Origin: Sepioteuthis lessoniana
Taxonomy: Eukaryota; Mollusca; Cephalopoda; Myopsida; Loliginidae
DNA length: 64,000 nt
Direction of reading: 5' to 3'
Assembly: GCA_963585895.1 (NCBI GenBank)
Contig: OY757934.1
Span: forward strand, 38,516,758-38,580,757
Numbering within the stretch: position 1 is the first letter of the stretch; every line of letters begins with the position of its first letter. Of the stretch, positions 56,450-64,000 are shown in pieces. Made by a program: the position numbers and the translations under genes. The notes under the pieces are model-generated. The model had not been told where the DNA came from. It saw only the letters and a program-made list of their open reading frames with translations, and ran no database searches.

Positions 56450-56552
56450 TTGTTTTATTGTTGTTGTTGTTGTTGTTGCTGTTGTTGTTGTTGTTGCTGT
56501 TCTTCTTCTTCTTCTTCTTCTTCTTCTTCTTCTTCTTCTTCTTCTTCTTTGT
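56450..56552. repeat. (TTG)n followed by (TTC)n
   Basis: Trinucleotide arrays at 56458-56498 and 56501-56549; frames of V/L/C/S or Q/E are translations. Confidence 0.95.
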
Positions 56553-57049
56553 TTTGGGGGGTGGGGGTATTCTGTTTTTGCTTTTTTTCTGTTGTTTTTT
56601 TTAGGTGGGTGTCTTTTTGTCGGAAAATGTAATTACCGAAAACTGAAAATACAACAGAGAAAATATTCAACATGAGAATTCTTGCATGTTCTTTGATCCT
56701 CCAAATCAGAGGAAAAGAAGAGATTTTCATGTTGATTGGTGTTTGAATTTCAAATAATCCCACCCACGATCAATCGATTCTGTTTTCAATATTGATTGTG
56801 GATTGTTTTGTTTGTAATCAATCGAACATTGTAAAAGGAAAATGAGCCTCAAATAGGTAAAATTATCGCTGAGCATTATAATGGGATTTCAAGGATGAAT
56901 AAGCGAAATATTGAATATGATTGTATACGTAAAACAAAAAAACATTATGATGGACTGAAGGTAATGAAAAAGTAAATTGAAAAAAAAAAGCCCTGATATA
57001 AGGAAAAAGGAAAATGAAATATTAAGCAAGCAAAAAAAAAAATGATTTC

Positions 57050-57094
<45 letters not shown>

Positions 57095-57442
57095 ATTGGA
57101 AAAAAGAAAAAAAGGAATGAAAGAATAAGGCAAAAGAAATATTTGAGGAACTGGAAAATAAAAAGAAAAAAGAATGAAAAAACCGGGGAAAATAAAAAAG
57201 CCACTAAAAAAAGAAAGATGAAAATGAAAGAAAATGAATCGAGGAAGAAACTTTATAACCATTTTTGAAGCATTTGATCAGCTATAGAATTTTCTGTACT
57301 ATCTGCCAAATAATTTTTGCGTTTGAATCGTGATTTATCGTTTGTAAAATAAAAAAGACAATATAGGCAAGACAATCTTACTTATTTCATCCATCTTAAA
57401 ATCTTGGGAACACTTGACAAAATTATTCCAATTTCAAAATAA
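56553..57442. other. gene-free stretch with (GAAA)n
   Basis: (GAAA)n at 57053-57092 in a purine-rich region about 56935-57245; the phenylalanine-rich minus frames come from it. Confidence 0.8.
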
Positions 57443-57853
57443 TAATTATAATACACGGCCAGAAGACCAGACCTTATAATAATCAACAAAACTTAAGTGA
57501 ACTTGCAAAATTGTTGACTTTGCCGTCGCGACTGACCACAGAATAAAACTGCAAGAAAGTGAAAAGAAGGATAAGTACCTCGACCTTGCTTGGGAATTGA
57601 AAAAAACGGTGGAACATGAAGGTGACAATTTTACCAATAGTGATTGGTGCTTTTGGTACAGTAACTAAAGGATTATTAAAGGGACTGGAGGACTTGGAAG
57701 TTGGCGGACGAGTGAAGACCATCCAAACTATAACATTATTGAGAACAGCTAGAATACTGAGAAGAGTCCTGGAGACTTGATGAGGCTTGCTGTCACCCAA
57801 ACTCCAATGAAAAATCATCAGCTAAAACTGATGTGAATACCTCTCAAGGAGTA

Positions 57854-57898
<45 letters not shown>
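57443..57898 (+). mobile_element. LINE-1f, 5'-truncated RLE end with (TAA)n tail
   Basis: Reads '..RRPDLIIINKT', then 'CKIVDFAVATDHRIKLQESEK', 'KDKYLDLAWELKKTVEHEGDN' with a shift, and '..RILRRVLET' stop. It ends in fifteen or so TAA units at 57853-57898. The RLE catalytic 'PD' and following 'VDF' are present, but the frame is interrupted. Confidence 0.85.
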
Positions 57899-59640
57899 GC
57901 TGGATACTACACTGTCTAAAAATGTACCAAATACTACATGAAGTCATAAACTTCATCGAACAGACTATGAAAACCTGGAGAGTGGACCTGACAGCAGGAG
58001 GAAGAAGCATAGCTGAAACAAAGATCCAAAGAGGCATTTTCCAAGGAGATGCACTATCACCTTTACTATTCATAATAGCCATGATGCCACTGAACCACAT
58101 TCTCCAAAAATGCGCAGCCGGATATAAACTCAGCAGATCACAAGAGAAGATCAACCACTTAATGTACATGGATGACATTAAATTATTTGCGAAAAATGAA
58201 AGAGAACTGGAAACTCTCATAGACGCCGTTAGAATATACAGTCAGGACATAGGAATGGAATTTGGCATAGAAAAATGTGCCATGCTCGTCATGAAAAGTG
58301 GAAAACGACATATGAATGACGGAATGAAACTACCAAATCACGACAGAATTAGAACGCTCGAAAAAAAGGAAACCTGCAAATACTTGGGCATCTTGGAGGC
58401 TGACACCATCAAACACGTGCAAATGAAAGACACGATCCGAAAAGAATATCTCAGGAGAACGCGAAAACTACTCGAAACAAAACTCTCCTGTAGAAACCTC
58501 ATCAAAGGAATAAATACTTGGGCTGTGCCCCTTGTCAGATACTCGGGACCATTTCTCAAGTGGATCAGAGAGGAACTTAAACAAATGGACCAAAGAACAA
58601 GAAAACTAATGACCATGCATAAGGCATTACACCCCAGAGACGACGTTGACAGACTATATGTATCTAGAAAAGAGGGAGGAAGCGGACTTGCACGCATCGA
58701 AGACACCTTTGACGCATCCATACAACGGCTCGAAGACTACATAGAAAAACACGAACGAGAACTAATTACAACCATCAGAAACGATACCGACAACACGATA
58801 GACGAAAGACTGACAACGACAAGGAAACAAAAATGGGAAGGAAAACAACTCTATGGCCGCTTTAAACGTCTAATAAACAACATCTCACACCCAAAAACCT
58901 GGACCTGGCTAAGAAAAGGAAACCTTAAGAGAGAAGCGAAATCCCGCCAAATAGCAGCACAGGACAACGCCATAAGAACTAATCATATCAAAACGAGGAT
59001 AGATAAGCAACAAAACAGTAAATATAGGCTATGCGGTGACAGAGATGAAACGATCAATCACATAATAAGCGAATGCAGCAAATTAGCACAGAAGGAGTAT
59101 AAGGCGAGAAACGACTGAGTCGGCAAGGTGGTCCACTGGGAAATGTGCAGGAAATTTCAATTCGACCAGACAAACAAATGGTATATGCATAACCCAGCGC
59201 CTGTCCTAGAAAATGATACGCATAAACTCTATGGGACTTTAACATACAAACGGATCACTTGATCCCGGGCAGAAGACAAAAAAAAAGAAAATTTGTAAAA
59301 TTGTCGACTTTGCTGTCCCGGCGGACCACAGAATAATTCTGAAGGAAAGTGTAAAGAAAGATAAGTACCTCGACCTTGCTAGAGAATTAAAAAAGCTGTG
59401 GAACATGAAAGTAACGATTGTGCCAATTGTGATTGGTGCATTAGGCACAATAACTAAAGGATTATTAAAAGGCCTGGAAAACTTGAAAATTGGCGGACGG
59501 GTAGAGACTATCAAAACGACAGCATTGCTAAGAACGGCCAGAATCCTGAGACGAGTCCTAGAGACTTGAGGAGACTTGCTGTCACTCGAACTCCAGTGTA
59601 AAACCATCAGTTAACGCTGATGTGAAAAACTCTAAAAGAG
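57899..59640 (+). mobile_element. LINE-1f, longest copy (RT second half to 3' end), inserted next to (TAA)n
   Basis: Starts directly after the TAA array in the frame 'SWILHCLKM..' and continues through RT and zinc knuckle to the RLE and 3' UTR, ending 'AACTCTAAAAGAGTATATAA' with TAATGATAATAA repeats (59645-59668). The RLE section has lost the stretch around 'PDLIIIN' (near 59268), and TGA at 59116 replaces a tryptophan codon. The 3' part after the stop stays recognisable ('KIVDFAVPADHRIILKESVKK'). Confidence 0.9.
57922..59118 (+). CDS. R4/Dong-like RLE retrotransposon polyprotein, partial (398 aa)
   Basis: Longest open frame in the window. RT blocks in order: 'RGIFQGDALSPLLFIIAMMP' (residues about 38-57), catalytic 'MYMDDIKLFAKN' (about 81-92, YMDD with both aspartates), 'KCAMLVMKSGK', 'KYLGILEAD' (about 153), then the thumb-like 'NLIKGINTWAVPLVRYSGPF'. 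A zinc-knuckle site follows near residue 370 and reads 'KYRLCGDRDETINHIISEC': its first cysteine is tyrosine (TAT), whereas sister copies have TGT. The frame closes at TGA where sisters read W. In the family, RT copies the element RNA at a nick made by the downstream RLE. The N-terminal third of RT and upstream DNA-binding motifs are absent. The listed start is only the first Met; the frame is open further upstream. Not functional alone. Confidence 0.85.
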   Translation: MYQILHEVINFIEQTMKTWRVDLTAGGRSIAETKIQRGIFQGDALSPLLFIIAMMPLNHILQKCAAGYKLSRSQEKINHLMYMDDIKLFAKNERELETLIDAVRIYSQDIGMEFGIEKCAMLVMKSGKRHMNDGMKLPNHDRIRTLEKKETCKYLGILEADTIKHVQMKDTIRKEYLRRTRKLLETKLSCRNLIKGINTWAVPLVRYSGPFLKWIREELKQMDQRTRKLMTMHKALHPRDDVDRLYVSRKEGGSGLARIEDTFDASIQRLEDYIEKHERELITTIRNDTDNTIDERLTTTRKQKWEGKQLYGRFKRLINNISHPKTWTWLRKGNLKREAKSRQIAAQDNAIRTNHIKTRIDKQQNSKYRLCGDRDETINHIISECSKLAQKEYKARND

Positions 59641-59668
59641 TATATAATGATAATAATGATAATAATAC

Positions 59669-59955
59669 GCATAAACTCCAATGGAACTTTAACATACAAA
59701 CTGATCACCTAATCCCGGCCAGAAGACCAGACTTAATAATAATCAACAAAAAAAAGAGAACTTGCAAAATAGTCGACTTTGCTGTCCCGACTGACCACAG
59801 AGTAAAACTGAAAGAAAGTGAAAAGAAGGATAAGTACCTCGACCTTGCTTGGAAATTGAAAAAACTGTGGAACACGCAGGTGACAATTATACCAATTGTA
59901 ATTGGTGCGTTTGGAACAGTAACTTAAAGATTACTAAAAGTACTGGAGGACATGT
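59669..59955 (+). mobile_element. LINE-1f, RLE-core fragment
   Basis: Open frame from about 59622 to 59927 with 'QTDHLIPARRPDLIIINKKKR', 'TCKIVDFAVPTDHRVKLKESE' and 'TIIPIVIGAFGTVT', then stop. This is the best-preserved RLE core here (PD..D..E/K pattern). It begins right after TAATAAT repeats and is cut short at 'LEDM', without the usual 3' end. Confidence 0.85.
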
Positions 59956-60114
59956 GTCGCTCGTCTTTATTATTGTGTCGTTGTGTTCTGCATGCATTAT
60001 GTGGCTTTACAACAATCCCTCATAGTCCTGATGATGGTTCATTAGAAATGAAACACTTCAGTGTCGAGTCTGATTCTCAATAAACCTCTCCTTCTACTTG
60101 GATTACCTTGTTAT
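59956..60114 (+). repeat. possible retroelement 3' UTR
   Basis: 'CCTGATGATGGTTCATTAGA', 'AATGAAACACTTCAGTGTCG' and AATAAA at 60080 look like the 3' end of a Penelope-like or similar element; no coding part. Confidence 0.3.
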
Positions 60115-60132
60115 CAATTTTTCTTTATCATA

Positions 60133-60398
60133 TCATATTTACCCAACCCCTCCGCTCGGGCAGGATATGACACAAGGTCAATTTTTTAGTGGAGTTTAAC
60201 AGGTTTGAATTCAGAGTTTTCCTTCTCCTAGACTTGTTGCCTCACCAAGGCTGAAGAACCTAATATATCCTACTATTTACCCATAGCTGAAGGGAGAATA
60301 ATTGGATTCATACCTTTCCCAAGGGTATTAGTGCTATGTGAAATCAGTTTCGTCCAGGATTTGAACTCGTATCGTCGTGTCCAAACACGTCGGGCACC
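60133..60398 (-). mobile_element. SINE-C with 14-bp target-site duplication
   Basis: Minus strand from the tail 'TTACCCAACCCCTCCGCTCG' to the head. B box 'GATTTGAACTCG' is present, but the A-box segment is deleted ('GTGTCCAAACACGTCGGGCA' replaces it). Flanked by CAATTTTTCTTTAT at 60115-60128 and 60402-60415. Confidence 0.9.
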
Positions 60399-60429
60399 AC
60401 CCAATTTTTCTTTATATATTGTCGGATTA

Positions 60430-60856
60430 CACTCCATTATTTACGTCAATTGTTTACTAAGAATTATAATAAGTTGCTTTAAAACATATAACTGTGTATG
60501 CTAAGAAATCATTATTATTGAACAGGAATAGCTACTTGAGATCATATAATTGTGTGTGAGTTATTAGTATTAGGTTAGAATACTTGCTGACATATAATTG
60601 TGTATAAATTAGAAGTATTGGATGGGAATACTTGAAACTAAACAAAGGTGTACAAATTATTTGTATTCGATAAGAATACTATATTTAATACAACTGCCTG
60701 CAAATAAATGATTCTTGACAAATTTTTTAAAATGCAATAAAAAGAATTCAATCAAACGCTGAAAATATAGTTAAGATTACATTCAAACATTTAATAATAA
60801 ATCAAATTTCAGCATTTAATAATCGAAAAGGAGACAGACAAATAAACCAATCCAAA

Positions 60857-60860
<4 letters not shown>
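60430..60860. other. gene-free stretch
   Basis: AT-rich with a loose repeat of 'ATATAATTGTGT' near 60484, 60543 and 60593; no gene. Confidence 0.5.

Positions 60861-60921
<61 letters not shown>
60861..60921. repeat. (CA)n/(TA)n microsatellite
   Basis: CA run followed by TA run. Confidence 0.95.
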
Positions 60922-60927
<6 letters not shown>

Positions 60928-60969
60928 GCAACAAACAGACCCAAAGACTTATTCATGATGGAACTAAAA

Positions 60970-61585
60970 GTATAAAAAGCAAAAAAAAAGTGATAAGCTA
61001 GCTAACCGGTTTCGTCCTCGTTCAACAGACCGAGATCGAGTAAATAGCGTGCATATCGTTAAATGGGAAATATTTATGATGAGGCGGGGAAAATAAAAAT
61101 CATATTGGGGACTATACCGAAATAATCGTCCTAGTAGGCATACCTTCTGTTTACAGAAAGACAGCCTGCCAGACAAAATATGGATAGTCTCCAATACTTT
61201 CAAATGAAAGGAAGATGTTCTGCTATGGAAGATCCTTATGTATTTCTAAGACTATCAGTTGGGTCTCCAATGAAATTACGTATTTTCGTAGGGGTATGTT
61301 ATTTAATTCTAGCATCCAGCCTTTGGTCAGTTCTTCCATTGTAGTTCGAACCGCAACTACACCTAAACAAGTAAATAAGAGAATTATTATGGTGAAGGGG
61401 AAGTACATATTTATGGAAAAATGCCAGAATGTGTTTAGTGGGAAAAACCACCCGTACATTGACTGAAAAATAACACCTCGGTACAGTTTGTGTGATTTGC
61501 TCAGCAAATCTCTCACTAATTCCACCCAGCCATTCATTTGGAGGTATAATTCGAAGATTATGACCATTACTCGCAGTTTCACGTA
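60970..61585 (-). pseudogene. Penelope-like GIY-YIG endonuclease remnant
   Basis: In a minus-strand frame without its own ATG the sequence reads 'RIIPPNEWLGGISERFAEQI', '..VVFPTKHILAFFHK', 'LPLHHNNSLIYLFRCSCGSNY', 'NGRTDQRLDARIK', a TAA in place of a CAA codon, then 'HTPTKIRNFIGDPTDSLRNT'. The 'IYLFRCSCGSNYNGRT' core corresponds to the GIY-YIG domain with CxC seen in Penelope-like proteins. The following 'ACGAGGACGAAACCGG' near 61010 fits their 3' UTR. The open 119-codon frame 61223-61582 is a shadow in another frame. No RT found upstream; (TA)n/(TG)n lies there. Confidence 0.7.
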
Positions 61586-61699
61586 ATGTAAGCTATGATC
61601 ATCAGATATTTAAGGTTTTATGCCTCTTTTATTTTCGAAGCAAATAGAGCTGTTTTAGATACGCGAGGAGTTAGTAAAATCCAACTATTCTTGCGGTCC

Positions 61700-61710
61700 T
61701 GATATATATT

Positions 61711-61776
<66 letters not shown>
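61700..61776. repeat. (TA)n/(TG)n microsatellite
   Basis: Short TA then about 50 bp of TG. Confidence 0.95.
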
Positions 61777-61778
<2 letters not shown>

Positions 61779-62440
61779 GTAGGGGATACAATGTCTATCA
61801 TTTTAGTTATATCACTGAGAACAATGAGAATACAATATCAGCAAGAAATCAAGAATATAAGAAAAAGATGGGTGTGGTCATCTCACTGATCATAGAAATA
61901 GAAAAAAACGATGATGATCAATCAAAACACTTCAAAACCCAACTGGTTACCTTAAAAAAAAAAGAACAAAAAAAAAGCTCTCCAAACTAGGCCAATCCGA
62001 ACTTGTTTTCACAATAAAGAGACTGAGAAAAAAACGTTCTCTACCGGAAGCCATCGTATCAGCGGAAATACCAACTGAAGATAGTTTTTTTGTTTTCGTT
62101 TTTGTTTTTATGCTTTTGATTTTTTTTTTTTTTTTTTTTTTTTGGTTTTCTGCTTTTTCGTTTTTGTTTTGTTTTGTTTTTCTTTTTTCTTTTTTTTGTG
62201 TTTTTTTTCTTTTGTTTTTTGTTTTCTTTTGTTTTTTTGTTTTGTTTTTTTTTTTTGTTTTGTTTTATTTCTTTTCAAAGTTTCCACTCCTTTTGTGTAT
62301 GGACGGTTATGTGTGCGAATATTTTCATATGGTCTCTCAAATGATTTATGTTTCTTTCATTCGTTTCAGATTGGTTCTTCTACCTTTCTCTACTTTTTTT
62401 AAACAACTTTTTATCATCTTTATGTCACGTTCTACTTAAT
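61777..62440. other. gene-free stretch with T-rich tract
   Basis: 62118-62275 is poly-T with TTTTG units; an 88-codon frame at 61724-61990 starts in the TG array and shows no domain. Confidence 0.6.
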
Positions 62441-62560
62441 GTACAGAGATGATGTGGCACCAGGGCTTAGAATACACTAACTGTATGCAGAAGGAGAACA
62501 AAAAAGGGATATCCTGGATATGACACGAAACAACATCTCATGGTGAGGCTCCATTTCTGA
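62440..62560 (+). mobile_element. SINE-B 5' end fragment
   Basis: 'GGCTTAGAATACACTAACTG', 'GATATCCTGGATATGACACG' and 'CTCATGGTGAGGCTCC'. The sequence before it ('GTACAGAGATGATGTGGCAC') resembles the linker that follows the 5S-like head at 63.6 kb. Confidence 0.65.
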
Positions 62561-62576
62561 AGATCTAAGGAGTGTT

Positions 62577-62751
62577 TGGTTTGATTTGGTTTCGTTTGAT
62601 TTTACGGCATATCAACCATTGTTAGTTATTTAATGCCAAACTCTCTTTAGTTGTCAAAATTTCCGAGACGAAGCTTGATGATTTTTATCATTTAGGGTTT
62701 TCGGAAATAACTATAAAGATGAAGACAATAGTCCGAAAACCCTCAAACTCT

Positions 62752-62796
<45 letters not shown>

Positions 62797-63072
62797 GTAA
62801 ACACATTTTGAGTCTGAGCTCTTTCTCCACACAGTTAAATGGTTTCAAGTATTGTTATATAACAGTCACAATTTAACATTTGTCATATATTTACTCACAT
62901 TTTGTTCTATTTTACCCTTAGATAGGATCTTATCAGGTGCTACCACACCGGGTCAGAGTGAACCTAGGAGTAATGGCAATGAAGGAGTACTCCACATTCC
63001 CCAAAGCTCTAAGGATGGAGCCTCGCTATCAGATGGTTTAATGTTATATCCAGGACACCCTAAGGAGTAGGA
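62577..63072 (-). mobile_element. SINE-B, interrupted copy
   Basis: Tail 'GGCATATCAACCATTGTTAG' at 62606, then an insert of about 150 bp with a short hairpin (AGGGTTTTCGGA / TCCGAAAACCCT) and (TA)n at 62755-62791. The body resumes at 'TAGATAGGATCTTATCAGG', 'CACATTCCCCAAAGCTC' and 'ATATCCAGGACACC'. It faces the fragment at 62440. Confidence 0.75.
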
Positions 63073-63324
63073 AGTACTTCATAAAATGGCAAATATTGTT
63101 CTTTCTTGAGGTAAAATTGATTTTTAATTGGATCTATGTTGCCCTTTTTTTATCAACGTTCCTAAGCTGAGAAATGATTTTACCAAATCCTGTATATTGC
63201 TTGATTAAGAGTTATTTTATGCCTATATATTAGAGAATCGCATTCATTGTATATTCATGTTCATGTTTTTATGTGTAGTTGTTTCTTAATAGATTTTTTT
63301 TTGGAGTGGGGTCACACATGGTCC

Positions 63325-63604
63325 TATCGAATTCGAATAATTTCAAACAGATTTATTTTACACATAAACGGGCCCGTAATAAGTGTGACCACTCCCTGTC
63401 AGAGTTGATCTGTGAATAATTGCAAGAACAGAGGTACTCCACACTCCCCAGATCTCTAAAAATGCAGCCTCACCATCAGATATCGTTTAGTATCAAAACT
63501 GGGATACACCTTTTTTGAAGGAGGGGCCTTAATCCTCTGTAGGGGATACAATTAGTGTATTCTTAGCCCCACCGACACGGAGATTCGCATTGGGATAGTG
63601 TTAT
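63325..63604 (-). mobile_element. SINE-B joined to a 5S-like head
   Basis: Minus-strand body: 'CCATCAGATATCGTTTAG', 'GGGGATACAATTAGTG' and 'TATTCTTAGCCCCACCGACA'. Where other copies end with GCCGACTGGGCAA, this one continues 'CGGAGATTCGCATTGGGATA' into the 5S-like sequence at 63605. It may represent the longer master form. Confidence 0.75.
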
Positions 63605-63731
63605 TTACAGTACCAACCGTTACTAACCGGTCCCCCATCTAAATATAGAACAAGATCATCGCTGCTTAACTTCGGGGATCTAACAGGAACCCTTTCTTTT
63701 GACATAACTGTATGCCACTTTGCATGTAGAT
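63605..63731 (-). other. 5S rRNA-like sequence (SINE head or 5S pseudogene)
   Basis: On the minus strand, 'CCCGAAGTTAAGCAGCGATG' matches the 5S box A region and 'TTTAGATGGGGGACCGG' the box C region, at the spacing found in animal 5S (about 30 nt apart). The end 'TTGGTACTGTA' matches 5S '..GGTGCTGTAGG'. The first about 40 nt are weaker ('ATCTACATG..GGCATAC'). Same orientation as the SINE-B body beside it. 5S-headed SINEs (SINE3 class) are known in other animals. Too mutated to be a working rRNA gene. Confidence 0.75.
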
Positions 63732-63739
63732 ATTAAAAT

Positions 63740-64000
63740 CCACGAATAGTAAATATCTTATTTGATTTGCTTCATTCACTCTTTCCTAAAAGCAATCGTT
63801 TTTTGTTGGGTTTTTTATGGGGATGTTAATAAACAATGGAATTATTGACAGTTTTTACACTTCACATTTTTTAGTTTATTAATCTAATTTCTGTTATTTT
63901 TTATTTGTTTTTATTTTACTTTTTGTTTTTTATATGACATCGGTTTCTATTTCTGATACAGAACTATGTATATCTCACTCCCCAATGAGTATTCATTTCT
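63740..64000. other. gene-free stretch
   Basis: T-rich sequence, nothing recognised. Confidence 0.5.

Noticed and set aside
57822..58220. 132-codon minus-strand frame
   Set aside because: Antisense of the RT frame plus the TAA array (poly-Tyr).
58338..58721. 127-codon minus-strand frame
   Set aside because: Antisense of the LINE-1f RT frame, which explains the conservation.
61223..61582. 119-codon minus-strand frame with a membrane-like segment
   Set aside because: Another frame of the same strand carries the Penelope-like GIY-YIG protein, so this one is a shadow.
62110..62439. Phe-rich hydrophobic frames
   Set aside because: Poly-T/TTTTG tract translation.

Overview
The window is animal (metazoan) nuclear DNA: AT-rich, packed with (TA)n, (TG)n, (CT)n and TTA-type microsatellites, and with no gene-dense stretch on either strand. 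I found no convincing host gene, true tRNA gene or CRISPR array. Almost everything recognisable is transposon-derived. The mix of abundant tRNA-headed SINEs, RTE-type and restriction-endonuclease-type LINEs, Penelope-like elements and long dinucleotide arrays suggests a lophotrochozoan. A mollusc, and within molluscs a cephalopod, is my best guess (inference, about 0.5).

Recurring families, named here only for this window. SINE-A: glutamine-tRNA-like head, copies near 14.4, 21.1, 23.2, 25.0, 27.1, 33.3, 33.9, 34.4, 36.6, 42.9, 45.3 and 51.5 kb. SINE-B: about 560-650 bp with internal 55-60 bp repeats and the same 3' tail as SINE-A; one copy is joined to a 5S-rRNA-like head. SINE-C: tRNA-like head, about 280 bp. 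SINE-D: tRNA-like head, about 255 bp. LINE-1f: R4/Dong-like LINE with a restriction-like endonuclease (RLE), ending in or inserted into TAA repeats. LINE-2f: RTE-like, APE endonuclease plus RT, ending in GAT/ATC repeats. LTR-1 and LTR-2: solo-LTR-like units of about 520-700 bp. Also Penelope-like GIY-YIG remnants, one Tc1-like transposase pseudogene, a MITE, and a fold-back structure attached to a 19/20-bp satellite.

Layout. 0-3.6 kb: old SINE-C copies, a MITE and mariner-like termini. 3.6-7.5 kb: two decayed LINE-1f copies with nested LINE-2f and SINE-C. 7.5-9.3 kb: two SINE-B copies. 9.3-14 kb: microsatellites, fold-back plus satellite, Penelope-like remnant. 14.4-19.3 kb: SINEs and two antisense LINE-2f copies. 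19.3-29 kb: poor in recognisable sequence apart from SINEs and short repeats. 29.4-31.2 kb: antisense LINE-1f split by a solo LTR-1. 32.8-37 kb: SINE cluster and the Tc1-like pseudogene. 37.4-45.1 kb: LINE-2f fragments, SINEs, LTRs and a nearly full-span antisense LINE-2f. 46-50.2 kb: LINE ends, a 45-50-bp minisatellite and three LTR-derived pieces. 52.5-60 kb: CT arrays and a TAA-linked LINE-1f cluster with the longest open frame (398 aa). 60-64 kb: SINE-C, Penelope-like GIY-YIG remnant, SINE-B copies and the 5S-like head.

The elements do not form a pathway. What ties them together is insertion order: target-site duplications show SINEs inside SINEs, SINEs inside LINEs, a LINE inside a LINE, and SINEs inside a DNA transposon. 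All coding frames seen are broken.
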